A stretch of DNA of 64,000 nt from Actinomycetes bacterium (GTDB taxonomy: Bacteria; Actinomycetota; Actinomycetes; Propionibacteriales; Nocardioidaceae): NCBI GenBank assembly GCA_023396115.1, contig JAEWXC010000036.1:1-64000 (forward strand), read 5' to 3'. Shown here one piece after another: positions 55,082 to 64,000 of this stretch. Position numbers and translations under genes: made by a program. The notes beneath the pieces are model-generated. The model saw only the letters and a list, made by a program, of their open reading frames with translations. It was not told the DNA's origin and made no database searches. Every line of letters begins with the position of its first letter. The first letter of the stretch is position 1.

Positions 55082-57499
55082 ATGCCCCGTCTGCCTCGAC
55101 TTCGTGCGGTGCTGGTCGCCCTGCTGGTCGCCCTGCCCGCCCTGACCGTCGCCACCCCGGCACAGGCGGCACCGACCCTGTACCTCACGCACTTCTCGCA
55201 CAGCACGATCGACATCACCAGCTGGTCGGGCTTCCCGCGGGTGATCGGCACCGTGCACCCGCAGCAGGCGACCGTCGAGGTGGCCATCTGGCGCAAGGGC
55301 ACCAGCACGGTGATCCGGTCGTTCCGCCAGAAGAGCAACACCTACGGCGACTTCGACGTCACCCTGAACGTCTCCTACGGGGACACCGCGTTGCCCAGCG
55401 GCGAGTACGTCTTCGGCGTGTCGCGGGTGACGGAGCCGCAGATCGGTGGGCCCACCGTGGACATGTTCCAGGGGCAGCCGTTGCTCATCGTCAACGGCAA
55501 GGTGCTCGCGGTCGGTGCGTACCCGGGCGGGGGAGCGTTGGCGTGGGGTGACACCTGGACGGTCGAGGACGCCGACATGGACGGCTCGTCGGTGCGCTGG
55601 TACGGCGAGACGGCGCGCAGCTACCAGTGGCAGGCGAACGGGGTCGACATCCCCGGAGCCACGACCCCCTCGTACACCCCGACCCAGAGCCAGATCGGCC
55701 AGGCAGTCCGGCTGGTCGTCACCGGGACCCGGCCCGACTACCAGTCGACCTCGGTCACCACCCCGGCCCGGACCGTGGTCGGGAAGACCGCGACCCTGCC
55801 GGGCATCACCGCGGACTGGCAGACCGGCACCCTCGTGGTCGGCTCCTCGCCCAGCGCCCAGGTCCTCCTGGACGGCGCGGTGCTGCCCCCCGGCACCCAC
55901 ACGCTGGGGCACCGCGTCGTGAGCGGCAGCTACCGGGCCGCGGACGGCTACCAGGTCACCGGCGGCAGCACCTGGAGCCGAGACCTGCGCACCCAGCTGG
56001 CCGCGCCCGCCCCGACCAGCGACCCCGAGCAGATGACGATGACCGTCCCGGAGGCGGCCGGCGTGCGCTACTCCGCATCGGGCGCCACGGTGCAGCCGGG
56101 CACCTACCCGCTGCGCGGCTCGGTCGAGGTCACCGCGCAGGCGGTCGACCAGGACGCGACGGTGCTGGTCGGCGGCAGTGCGTGGACGCTCACCACCACC
56201 TCCACCACGGTCGCCCCGTCGGCGCCGACGGCCGCCCCGGGAACCGTCACCGTGCCGGACACGACGGGCGTCGAGTACCGCGTGGACGGTCGTCCGGTCG
56301 CCGCCGGCAGCCACCCGCTGGCCGGGCTGGTCACCGTGACCGCCCACCCCGTGGCTCCGCGCTACCAGCTGACCAGCACCACCAGCTGGTTCCTCGACTC
56401 CCGGTTCCGGGTGGCCGCACCGGCGCCCACGTTCGACCAGCGCACCCTCACCCTGACCGTCCCCGAGGCGCCCGGGGTCGGCTACCGCTCCGGTGACGAC
56501 GAGCTGGCCGCCGGCACCCACGTGCTCACCGGACCCAGCCTGGTCACCGCCCGGGGAGACGCGTCCACGGTGCTCACCGGCACGCAGCAGTGGGCCTTCG
56601 ACGCCACGCCGGTGGAGCACACCACGCCCGCGCCGTACACCGACCCCCTCAGCGGCCACCTGGTGCTGCCCGCCCACCCCGCGGTGCAGTGGTCCGTCGA
56701 CGGTGTCGCGACCTCGCCCGGCCCGGTGCCGCTGCAGCGCCGGGTGACGGTGACCGCCGCCCCGACCGGACCCGGCTACCACCTGGGCGGTGCCACCACC
56801 TGGGTCCTGGACCTGCGGCGCACGCTCACCCCCGTCGAACCGGCCGTGGACCGGGTGGCCGGCACGGTCACGATCCCCTCCGTGCCCGGCCTGACCTACC
56901 TGGTCGACGGCGTCGTGGTGGCACCCGGCACGCACCCGTGGACCCCGGGCAGCACGATCACGGTGCGTGCCGACGACGAGGTCGGCACCGTGCTCGACCC
57001 CGACGTCGACCCGCGCTGGGTCACCCCGGCCACGCCCCAGTCGGCCATCACCGCCACCGCACCCACCGTCTCCGGTCGGCTGCTCACGATTCCGCGCACC
57101 ACCGGGGTCGAGTACCGCCTCGACGGGGTCGTGACGGCGGCCGGGCAGTACCGCGTGGAACGGCAGGTGACGGTCACGGCCCGCGCCACCTCGGACGCCT
57201 GGGTGCTGACCGGACCGGTGACTTGGGCCTTCGACCTGCGGGTGCCCAGCACCGGTGGCCCCACGAACCCGGGCCCCGTCAGGACGGTCAAGGCCGTCAA
57301 GCCGAAGTTCGCCCAGCGCAGCGGAAAGCTGCGGATCCCGCGGGTCGCCGGACTCGTCTACCGGGTCGGGCGCAAGGTCGTGCCCGGCGGCACGGTGATC
57401 CGGGTCAAGAAGGGTCGCAAGGCCGTCGTGACCGCCACTGCCGCGCCCGGCCACCGGGTCACCGGCACCGCCCGCTGGACCTTCCGGAGGCCCCGGTGA
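55082..57499 (+). CDS. Secreted repeat protein 2 (eight repeats)
   Basis: 805 residues: signal peptide 1-30 (VATPAQA), N-terminal beta domain 31-150 ending with LLIVNGK, Ig-like domain at about 162-232 (SYQWQANGVDIPGATTPSYT) and eight ~71-residue repeats, the last basic and ending ARWTFRRPR. A Pro/Gly-rich linker precedes the last unit (STGGPTNPGPV). The same overall plan as its two neighbours. TGA overlaps a possible GTG start of the third gene (57496), so the second and third genes are coupled. Function unknown. Confidence 0.8.
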   Translation: MPRLPRLRAVLVALLVALPALTVATPAQAAPTLYLTHFSHSTIDITSWSGFPRVIGTVHPQQATVEVAIWRKGTSTVIRSFRQKSNTYGDFDVTLNVSYGDTALPSGEYVFGVSRVTEPQIGGPTVDMFQGQPLLIVNGKVLAVGAYPGGGALAWGDTWTVEDADMDGSSVRWYGETARSYQWQANGVDIPGATTPSYTPTQSQIGQAVRLVVTGTRPDYQSTSVTTPARTVVGKTATLPGITADWQTGTLVVGSSPSAQVLLDGAVLPPGTHTLGHRVVSGSYRAADGYQVTGGSTWSRDLRTQLAAPAPTSDPEQMTMTVPEAAGVRYSASGATVQPGTYPLRGSVEVTAQAVDQDATVLVGGSAWTLTTTSTTVAPSAPTAAPGTVTVPDTTGVEYRVDGRPVAAGSHPLAGLVTVTAHPVAPRYQLTSTTSWFLDSRFRVAAPAPTFDQRTLTLTVPEAPGVGYRSGDDELAAGTHVLTGPSLVTARGDASTVLTGTQQWAFDATPVEHTTPAPYTDPLSGHLVLPAHPAVQWSVDGVATSPGPVPLQRRVTVTAAPTGPGYHLGGATTWVLDLRRTLTPVEPAVDRVAGTVTIPSVPGLTYLVDGVVVAPGTHPWTPGSTITVRADDEVGTVLDPDVDPRWVTPATPQSAITATAPTVSGRLLTIPRTTGVEYRLDGVVTAAGQYRVERQVTVTARATSDAWVLTGPVTWAFDLRVPSTGGPTNPGPVRTVKAVKPKFAQRSGKLRIPRVAGLVYRVGRKVVPGGTVIRVKKGRKAVVTATAAPGHRVTGTARWTFRRPR

Positions 57500-57540
57500 G
57501 CACCCGTCCCGACCACCCCACCAGCGACCGGAGCCCCCGC

Positions 57541-60500
57541 ATGCGTCTGCTCACCCGCACCGTCACCGCAGCCAGCGCTGTGGCCGTGGCCGCGGCCACC
57601 GTCCTGGTGGTCACTCCCGCCCGGGCCGACAGCGAGCCCACCCTGCTCGCCCCCGGCGCCAGCAACCTGCGGCTCACGAACCTCCAGGGCGGCTCCGGCA
57701 ACGTACCCCGGTGGGTGGACATCACCTCCGGAACGGTCAACGTGCAGACCACCTTCCGCCTGACCGCCGACCTGGCCGGGAAGAATCCGTCCCTCGCCAC
57801 CGCCACCGTGGGGACCGCCGCCCAGCCGGCCCTCGCCATGGCGTGGGCCGCCGCGGTCAGCACCCCGGTCGGCGACTGGACCGCCTCGCTGCCGCTCGAC
57901 CCGGCCACCCTCAACTCGGGGCTGCACCAGATCGGCATGGGCAGCGCGTTCTCGGCTTCGCTGCAGTTCACGGCGCCGCCGCTGACGGCCCCCGTCTACG
58001 TGGTCGACGGGTCCACGCAGCTCGAGCAGCTCACCTCCGACCAGTGGAACGTCCCGGCCGACGGACTCGAGGTCAACAAGACCTTCACGCCGACCCGGCT
58101 GCCGGTGGCGATGCCGACCGGCTCCGGGACCACCGTCACCTACCAGTGGTTCGGGCCGTCCGGCGCGGTCAGCAGCGCCACCACCAGCACCGCCGCGTTC
58201 ACCCCGCCCACCGACCTGTACGGGCGGTCGGTGACCCTGCGGGTGACCGCGGCCCGCGCGGGCTACGCCTCGACCGTGGTCACCTCGCCGCCGTTCCCGG
58301 TCACCGGGCTGCGGGTCACCCCCCAGGCGCCCGTCGAACGGCCCGGCGGCCGGTTCCTCGTGACCGCGACCCCGGGCGTGGAGTACCTGCGGGACGGCAC
58401 GCCGCTGTCGGCCGGTGAGCACGACGGGGCAGGCCGCCGGGTGGTCGTCACCGCCCGGGCGCTCAACGGCTTCAGCATCCCCGCCGCCGCCGCCAAGGAG
58501 TGGACCTTCGACTTCCGTCGGGTCGTCGACGTCCCCGCGCCCACCTGGGACAAGGCCGCCGGCACGCTCACCGTCCCCGACGCCGCGCCCGTGGAGTACC
58601 TCCTCGACGGCCAGGTGCTGGCCCCGGGCACCCGGACCCTGCGCGGCCTGCTGCAGCTGACCGCCCGGATCACCGACCCCACCGCCCGGGTGGCGGACGG
58701 GTCCGTGCTGGCCTGGACCGCCGACACCCGCCGCGCCGTCCAGCCCGTGCCCGCGACCTTCGACCTGGACCAGATGACCTACACCATCCCGGACCAGCCC
58801 GGGGTGGTCTGGAAGGTCGGCGGGGCGGTCGTCGCCCCCGGCACCCACACCGCCGGGCACGGCACGGTCACCGCCGTGCCCTCAGCGGCGGACGGCACCG
58901 TCGAGCTCACGAGCACCCCGACCATGGTGGCGCCGTTCGTGCTCACCCCGGTCCCGGTCCCGGCGGTCGTGCTCGACGCGGCCTCGCGCACCCTCACCGT
59001 GCCGGCGCGCCAAGGTGTCCGGTACCTGCTGGACGGGGAGCCGGTCTCCGAGGGCCGGTACCCGCTCGGCACAGTGCGGGTCGACGTCACCGCGGTGCCC
59101 GCGCTGCCCCGGTTCCAGCTCACCGGCACCACCGTCTGGAGCGCTGACTGGCGGATCGCGGTCACCCCGCCGGCGCCGCAACGCAACCCCGCGACCGGTG
59201 CCGTGGTGGTGCCCCGCATCACGGGACTGGAGTACCTGCTCGACGGCGAGGTCGTCGCCGGTGGCACGGAGGTCTTCGGGACCGCCACGTCGGTGGTCAG
59301 CGCCCGCCCGGCCGACCGCTTCCACCGCCTCACGCCGGGCGTCACCGCGCAGTGGACCTTCGACGCCCGCCCGGCGGCCGGGGTCGGGGCGCCCACCTGG
59401 GACACCGACGCGATGACCTACACCCTGCCCGCCGTCCCGCATGCCCGTTGGTGGGTGCGGAACCCCGGCGGCACCCTGGTCGCGATGGACCCGGGAACCC
59501 ACCCGGTGCCGTGGACCGGCACGAACGTCACCAGCATCGAGGTCTCGCTCGACGCCGTCGCGGGGTACGCCGGGACGCCGCAGGTCTGGAGTCAACCGTT
59601 CACCTGGTCCAGCGTGACCCCGACCGCCCCGTCGGCCCGGGTCACCGCCGACGGCGGCGAGGTGCTGGTCCCCGACGTGACCGGGGTCCGGTACCGCCTC
59701 GACGGAGCACCGGTGGCGGCCGGGACCGTGCAGGTCTCCGGGCTGGTCACGCTCACCGCCCACCCCGCCCAGGCGCGGTACCGGCTCACCGGGACCACCA
59801 CCTGGACGCTCGACAACCGCCGGACGGCCACCCCGCTGGCGCCGGTGCTCGACGCCGACCGGCTGCGGGTCACCGTGCCGGACGTGCCGGGGGTGCGGTA
59901 CCTGCGCGGCACGTCGGTGCTCGCCGCCGGCAGCCACTCCTTCGGCGGGCACCTGGAGCTGCGGGCCGTCGCGGCCGGCCCAGGCTGGAAGCTGGCCGAG
60001 GGGGCCACCGACGCGTGGACCTTCGTCGCGCCGGTCACCACCCTCACCGCGCCCGCGCCGACGCTGCTGGACGGGGTGCTCACCGTGCCGGCCCAGCCCG
60101 ACGTCCGCTACCTGCTCGACGGTGCCCCCACCACCGCCGGCGAACACCCGGTGCGCGGCTGGGTCACCGTCACCGCCGAGTCGACGGCGCCGCGGGTCCG
60201 GCTGGAGGGACGCACCAGCTGGGACATGGACGCCCGGGTGCTGGTCCGACCGCTCGCCCCGACCTTCGACCGGGCCACCGGGCGGCTCACCGTGCCGGTC
60301 GTCGAAGGAGTCCGGTACCGGATCGGCGGGACCGTCGTGACCGGCACCCGGACCGTGACGGGCACCGTCCGGGTCACCGCCGAGCCGGCCGGCATCGACG
60401 TGGCCGTCGCCGACGACACGGTCAGCGAGTGGACCCTCACCCGGGCCGGGCTCGTGGCGGCGGCGACCCGCAAGCCGAGCTTCGACAAGCGCCGCGGCGT

Positions 60501-60672
60501 GCTCACCGTCCCCCGGGTCACCGGCCTGCAGTACCTGGTCGGCGGCAAGGTCGTGCAGCCGGGCACGAAGGTGAAGGTCAGGAAGGGCCGCAAGGTCGTC
60601 GTCACGGTGCGGGCGACCTCGGGGTACCGGGCCACCGGCACGCTGCGGTGGACCTTCAAGCGGCCCCGCTGA
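57541..60672 (+). CDS. Secreted repeat protein 3 (eleven repeats)
   Basis: 1043 residues from the ATG at 57541 (GGAG seven bases upstream; good signal peptide MRLLTRTVTAASAVAVAAAT to about 30). N-terminal beta domain, Ig-like domain near 199-256 (VTYQWFGPSGAVSSATTSTA) and eleven ~71-residue repeats, with the last one ending LRWTFKRPR. An alternative GTG at 57496 would add 15 residues and overlap the upstream stop. Several repeats have lost the Trp-Thr-Phe ending (for example TMVAPFVLTP), so decay or diversification is seen. No anchor signal. Function unknown, probably acting with its paralogues. Confidence 0.8.
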   Translation: MRLLTRTVTAASAVAVAAATVLVVTPARADSEPTLLAPGASNLRLTNLQGGSGNVPRWVDITSGTVNVQTTFRLTADLAGKNPSLATATVGTAAQPALAMAWAAAVSTPVGDWTASLPLDPATLNSGLHQIGMGSAFSASLQFTAPPLTAPVYVVDGSTQLEQLTSDQWNVPADGLEVNKTFTPTRLPVAMPTGSGTTVTYQWFGPSGAVSSATTSTAAFTPPTDLYGRSVTLRVTAARAGYASTVVTSPPFPVTGLRVTPQAPVERPGGRFLVTATPGVEYLRDGTPLSAGEHDGAGRRVVVTARALNGFSIPAAAAKEWTFDFRRVVDVPAPTWDKAAGTLTVPDAAPVEYLLDGQVLAPGTRTLRGLLQLTARITDPTARVADGSVLAWTADTRRAVQPVPATFDLDQMTYTIPDQPGVVWKVGGAVVAPGTHTAGHGTVTAVPSAADGTVELTSTPTMVAPFVLTPVPVPAVVLDAASRTLTVPARQGVRYLLDGEPVSEGRYPLGTVRVDVTAVPALPRFQLTGTTVWSADWRIAVTPPAPQRNPATGAVVVPRITGLEYLLDGEVVAGGTEVFGTATSVVSARPADRFHRLTPGVTAQWTFDARPAAGVGAPTWDTDAMTYTLPAVPHARWWVRNPGGTLVAMDPGTHPVPWTGTNVTSIEVSLDAVAGYAGTPQVWSQPFTWSSVTPTAPSARVTADGGEVLVPDVTGVRYRLDGAPVAAGTVQVSGLVTLTAHPAQARYRLTGTTTWTLDNRRTATPLAPVLDADRLRVTVPDVPGVRYLRGTSVLAAGSHSFGGHLELRAVAAGPGWKLAEGATDAWTFVAPVTTLTAPAPTLLDGVLTVPAQPDVRYLLDGAPTTAGEHPVRGWVTVTAESTAPRVRLEGRTSWDMDARVLVRPLAPTFDRATGRLTVPVVEGVRYRIGGTVVTGTRTVTGTVRVTAEPAGIDVAVADDTVSEWTLTRAGLVAAATRKPSFDKRRGVLTVPRVTGLQYLVGGKVVQPGTKVKVRKGRKVVVTVRATSGYRATGTLRWTFKRPR

Positions 60673-60694
60673 GCGACGCCGTTAGGCTCGACCC

Positions 60695-61591
60695 GTGCCC
60701 GAGATCGTGCTGCCGCCCGCCCCCGTGATCGAGGGGACCACCCACCTGCACAGCGGCAAGGTGCGCGAGCTGTACCGGATCGACTCCGGTGCGCACACCG
60801 GGCGCCTGCTGATGGTGGCCAGCGACCGGATCTCCGCCTATGACTGGGTACTGGACACCACGATCCCCGACAAGGGCGAGATCCTCACCCGGATGTCGTT
60901 GTGGTGGTTCGACCAGTTGGCCGACCTGGTGCCTCACCACGTGGTCTCCACCGACGTCCCCGCCGGCGTGGCGGGGCGGGCGGTCGTCTGCGAGAGCCTC
61001 GACATGTTCCCCGTCGAGTGCGTCGCCCGCGGCTACCTGACCGGCTCGGGCCTGGCCGACTACACCGCCACCGGCGAGGTCTGCGGCAACCCGCTGCCGG
61101 CCGGCCTGGTCGACGGCGACCGGCTCGAGGCCTCGATCTTCACCCCCGCGACCAAGGCCGCCGTGGGCGACCACGACGAGAACGTCGACTACGCCGCGGT
61201 GGTCGCCGCGGTCGGCGAGTCCGACGCCGCGACCCTGCGGGAGCTCACCCTGGCCGTCTACGGCCGCGCCGAGCAGATCGCCCGCGAGCGCGGCATCCTG
61301 CTGGCCGACACCAAGTTCGAGTTCGGCCGTCGTGCCGACGGGGCCGTGGTGCTGGGCGACGAGGTGCTCACCCCCGACTCGTCGCGGTTCTGGCCCGCCG
61401 AGGGCTACCGGCCCGGCCAGGTGCAGCCCTCCTACGACAAGCAGATCGTGCGCAACTGGCTCACCTCGCCCGACTCCGGTTGGGACAAGGCCTCCGACAC
61501 CCCGCCGCCGGCGCTGCCGCCCGAGGTGGTCGAGCGGACCCGGGCGCGCTACGTCGAGGCCTACGAACTCCTCACCGGCGAGACCTTCTGA
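60695..61591 (+). CDS. purC: SAICAR synthase (phosphoribosylaminoimidazole-succinocarboxamide synthase)
   Basis: A 298-residue purine enzyme: HLHSGKVRELYRI, LMVASDRISAYDWVL, VVRGYLTG-like ARGYLTGSGL, and LADTKFEFGR plus DEVLTPDSSRFW for the ATP and product site. GTG start at 60695 is the family start. It is 12 kb from purB, separated by the accessory block. The next gene starts three bases after its stop. Confidence 0.96.
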   Translation: MPEIVLPPAPVIEGTTHLHSGKVRELYRIDSGAHTGRLLMVASDRISAYDWVLDTTIPDKGEILTRMSLWWFDQLADLVPHHVVSTDVPAGVAGRAVVCESLDMFPVECVARGYLTGSGLADYTATGEVCGNPLPAGLVDGDRLEASIFTPATKAAVGDHDENVDYAAVVAAVGESDAATLRELTLAVYGRAEQIARERGILLADTKFEFGRRADGAVVLGDEVLTPDSSRFWPAEGYRPGQVQPSYDKQIVRNWLTSPDSGWDKASDTPPPALPPEVVERTRARYVEAYELLTGETF

Positions 61592-61593
61592 GC

Positions 61594-63555
61594 GTGGCCG
61601 AGGACACCGCCCGTCGCGCCCTCCTGCTCGGGGGCGCCACCGGCCTGCTCGGCGGCCGCGTCCTCGACCCGGCCCTGACCCCGGCCCCGGCCGACTCCCC
61701 GCGCCGCGGCAGCGGCACGGTGCTGCGCGCCAAGAAGCTCCGGGTCGGTGACGTGGTGCTCGGCGCCGGGGGACGGGTGGTCCGGATCGCCCGCCGCTCC
61801 ACCGGACAGGGCCGGGTCGCGCTGTGGACCCACGACCCCGTCACCGGCCGGGTCGAACTGATGCCCGGCGCCGCGCGGGTGCCGCGCCGGCGCCGCTTCG
61901 TGGTCCTGGCCCGCGACGTGCCCGCCGGTGCCCTGGTCACCGGCCCCGCACCGCAGGGCCCCGACCAGCCGACGGCCGGCACGCCCGAGCCGGACGGGGA
62001 GGTCCTGGTCGTCAACGCCCTCACCGGCGGGTTCGGGGTGCGCGGGGACGGGGTGCACGACGACACCGCCGGTCTGACCAAGGCGATCGACCTGGCCACC
62101 CGGCTGGACGCGACGCTGCTGCTGCCCCGGGCCACCTACCTGGTCCGGGCCACCTCGGCGGCGCCGACCGACTCCTCCCTCAAGCGGGTCTTCGTGCTCG
62201 GCGCCCCGGTCCGGATCACCGGCCAGGGCCCCGGCAGCGTGCTCCGGGTCGCGGGGGAGACCTCCACCACCCTGTTCTGGGTCGAGGGCGCCGTCGGGGG
62301 CTCGATCAGCGACCTGCGGATGGAGGGCTCGGGGCTGCCCAGCCCGCACCGCTCGTCCGCGGTCCGGCTGGTCGCCAGCCAGCAGTGGACCGTGCAGCGC
62401 ACCGAGGTGGTCGCCTGGGGGTCGCACGGCCTGGTGGTCCGCGACGGGTCACGCCACAACCGGCTGCTGGACAACACCGTGGAGCGCTCGGTGTCGTGGA
62501 ACGGCATCGAGCTGATCCACACCAGCGCCAACGAGGTCAGCGGCAACACCGTCCTGGGCTGTGCCGACCAGGGCATCGAGGTGCGCAACAGCAGCGACAA
62601 CGTCATCACCGACAACCTGGTGGTCGACGCCGGCCGGGGACTGGTCGACGGACCGTGCAGCGGGATCGGTCTGGAGCACGGCTCGCACCGCAACGTGATC
62701 AGCAGCAACCGCATCGTCGGCAGCCAGCGCAGCGCCCTGCAGCTGCTCGGCGACTGCCGCGACAACCTGGTCACCCACAACCGCTTCGACGGCAACCGGT
62801 CCGCGACCCAGCTGGTCGGGGTCCTGGTGCACGAGGCCGGGGGCACCCGGCCCGAGGGCAACCGGTTCACCGACAACGTGCTCACCGGCGCCGGCCGCGA
62901 CGGCTTCCTGGTCCGCGGGGCACCCGGCACCACCCTGGACGGCAACCTGGTCCGCGGGGCGGGGCGCTCCGGGATCCGGGTCGAGGCGTGGAACGGCACG
63001 CACTCCAGCGACCGGGTCACGCTCAGCGGCAACCAGGTCAGCCAGTCCGCCGGCCACGGCGTCGACGTCCAGCGGGTCGACCGGCCCACCCTGGTCGGCA
63101 ACGACGTGGGGGACCCGGTGGAGGACCCGGTGGCCCGGGGCGCGGACGGACTGCGGGTGTCGGGGTGCACCGACGTGACCCTGCTGGGCAACCGCAGCCA
63201 CGGCTACCGTCACGGTCTGCGACTGGCCGGCTGCACCGGGGTCCGCACCATCGGCAACGACACCCGCGGACTCACCTCGCCGGTGCTGGCCGACACCACC
63301 ACCCGGGTGACGATGCTGGAGGCCACCGGATCGGTGCTGACCGGGGCGGTGGTCCTCGACGAGGGCACCGACCTGGTCGCCGGCACCGGCACCGGCAGCC
63401 GGATCGGCACCGCCGCCCAGCAGCGGCTGGGGTTCTACGGCGCCACCCCGGTGCCTCGGCCCGCCGCGCCGACCCCGGCCACCGATGCGCAGGGGGCGGT
63501 GGAGCTGGCCAACCAGCTGCGCCAGCGACTGGTGGACCTGGGCCTGATCGGCTGA
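61594..63555 (+). CDS. Right-handed beta-helix protein with a phage-tail-like C-terminus
   Basis: 653 residues. The N-terminus carries a twin-arginine-like run (ARRALLLGGATGLLGG), then GFGVRGDGVHDDTAGLTKAI, which is the pectate-lyase-3 start motif GDGxxDDT, followed by many parallel beta-helix coils (NRLLDNTVERS; NEVSGNTVLGC; NVITDNLVVDAG). The C-terminal LGFYGATPVPRP with ALxxLGLI end is a motif I know from phage tail-fibre/spike and polysaccharide-binding proteins. GTG at 61594, coupled to purC. Possibly a secreted polysaccharide-binding or -cleaving protein. Confidence 0.75.
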   Translation: MAEDTARRALLLGGATGLLGGRVLDPALTPAPADSPRRGSGTVLRAKKLRVGDVVLGAGGRVVRIARRSTGQGRVALWTHDPVTGRVELMPGAARVPRRRRFVVLARDVPAGALVTGPAPQGPDQPTAGTPEPDGEVLVVNALTGGFGVRGDGVHDDTAGLTKAIDLATRLDATLLLPRATYLVRATSAAPTDSSLKRVFVLGAPVRITGQGPGSVLRVAGETSTTLFWVEGAVGGSISDLRMEGSGLPSPHRSSAVRLVASQQWTVQRTEVVAWGSHGLVVRDGSRHNRLLDNTVERSVSWNGIELIHTSANEVSGNTVLGCADQGIEVRNSSDNVITDNLVVDAGRGLVDGPCSGIGLEHGSHRNVISSNRIVGSQRSALQLLGDCRDNLVTHNRFDGNRSATQLVGVLVHEAGGTRPEGNRFTDNVLTGAGRDGFLVRGAPGTTLDGNLVRGAGRSGIRVEAWNGTHSSDRVTLSGNQVSQSAGHGVDVQRVDRPTLVGNDVGDPVEDPVARGADGLRVSGCTDVTLLGNRSHGYRHGLRLAGCTGVRTIGNDTRGLTSPVLADTTTRVTMLEATGSVLTGAVVLDEGTDLVAGTGTGSRIGTAAQQRLGFYGATPVPRPAAPTPATDAQGAVELANQLRQRLVDLGLIG

Positions 63556-63618
63556 ACGGGCCGATCCGTGCGCCCCGAGGCGTGACCCGGGCTGGGCGGT
63601 GCGACTAGGTTTCCGGGT

Positions 63619-64000
63619 ATGACGAATCTCTCCTCGCTGCTCACCGAGGCCGCCGTGAAGTTCCCCGAGCGGGACGCGATCGTCCTGGGGGACACCCGCC
63701 TCACCTACGCCCAGGTCGACCAGTTCGCCAACATGTGCGCGAACCTGCTCGTCGACCGGGGGATCGGCCCGGGCGACAAGGTCGCGCTCAGCTGCCCGAA
63801 CCTGCCGTACTTCTCGATCGTCTACTACGGCATCCTCAAGGCCGGGGCGACCGTGGTGCCGATGAACATCCTGCTCAAGGGTCGCGAGGTGGCCTACCAC
63901 CTGGCCGACTCCGAGGCGAAGGCCTACTTCTGCTTCGAGGGCACCCCGGACCTGGCCATCGGCGCCCACGGGTACGAGGGGTTCACCCAGACCGAGGGCT
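63619..64000 (+). CDS. Acyl-CoA ligase (AMP-binding), 5' part only
   Basis: The first 127 codons of an ANL-superfamily ligase, cut by the window end. The N-domain is clear: LLTEAAVKFPERDAIVLGDT, TYAQVDQFANMCANLL and GILKAGATVVPMNILLKGREV. The P-loop (TSGTTG-type) is beyond the window. Family members activate fatty acids. FadD3, the HIP-CoA ligase of the KstR2 regulon, belongs here too, but the N-terminal part resembles general long-chain acyl-CoA ligases more. ATG at 63619. Confidence 0.88.
   Translation, partial: MTNLSSLLTEAAVKFPERDAIVLGDTRLTYAQVDQFANMCANLLVDRGIGPGDKVALSCPNLPYFSIVYYGILKAGATVVPMNILLKGREVAYHLADSEAKAYFCFEGTPDLAIGAHGYEGFTQTEG

Noticed and set aside
47023..57454. Very long minus-strand frames opposite purB and the repeat proteins (702 and 1006 codons)
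   Set aside because: They mirror real plus-strand genes with signal peptides and known motifs and have no start signals.

Overview
This window is a very GC-rich, gene-dense stretch of an actinobacterial chromosome. A Nocardioidaceae member (Nocardioides-like) is the best guess. The reasons are a KstR2-type steroid regulon, a SigE-family ECF sigma factor, a class I lysyl-tRNA synthetase, a class E sortase, a DUF3151 gene close to class II aldolase and purA, and frequent GTG starts with ATGA stop/start overlaps. The genus is an inference from gene content; no rRNA or tRNA gene was recognised.

Layout. 0.1-2.4 kb: kstR2, a membrane protein coupled to a SigE-family sigma factor, and the decayed tail of a second sigma factor. 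2.4-14.3 kb: a MocR-type regulator divergent from a pyrimidine/hydantoin catabolic locus (beta-ureidopropionase, dihydropyrimidinase, LLM flavin/F420 oxidoreductase, an ABC importer with two different permeases, ATPase and lipoprotein, a beta-alanine-type transaminase and CoA-acylating malonate/methylmalonate semialdehyde dehydrogenase). The genes account for dihydropyrimidine -> carbamoyl-beta-alanine -> beta-alanine -> semialdehyde -> acyl-CoA. The first, dihydropyrimidine-forming step is not present. 14.4-17.2 kb: a HIT-like protein, two exported hypotheticals and a PPOX-fold protein. 17.4-29.1 kb: steroid C/D-ring catabolism, with echA-fadE31-fadE32-fadE33 on the minus strand divergent from fadE30-ipdF-fadA6. 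A perfect KstR2-type palindrome lies between them, and a degenerate copy precedes a later SDR/MaoC pair. 29.1-30.4 kb: a compositionally different metalloprotease-lipoprotein pair. 30.8-42.3 kb: class II aldolase, an MFS exporter, DUF3151, lysK, sortase E with a broken vWA surface-protein gene, a TrmB/LuxR-like regulator, arginine deiminase, a diacylglycerol-kinase-like protein and purA. 42.3-48.7 kb: purD-DUF402-purB, separated from purA by a 3-kb island bounded by a 56-bp perfect inverted repeat with iteron-like tails. 48.8-60.7 kb: an accessory block between purB and purC holding a secreted GH43-like protein, a BCCT transporter and three tandem paralogous secreted proteins built from about 71-residue repeats. 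60.7-64 kb: purC, a right-handed beta-helix protein with a phage-tail-like C-terminus, and the start of an acyl-CoA ligase.

The best candidates for undescribed biology are: (i) the three-gene secreted repeat-protein family, the first two genes of which share an upstream CTCAAG-N15-GCC element; (ii) the inverted repeat with 19-20 bp iteron-like arrays around the AbiEi-like gene and lipoprotein gene; (iii) a family of 105-115 bp imperfect palindromes in two distant intergenic regions; (iv) the G10C15 palindrome ahead of the transaminase.
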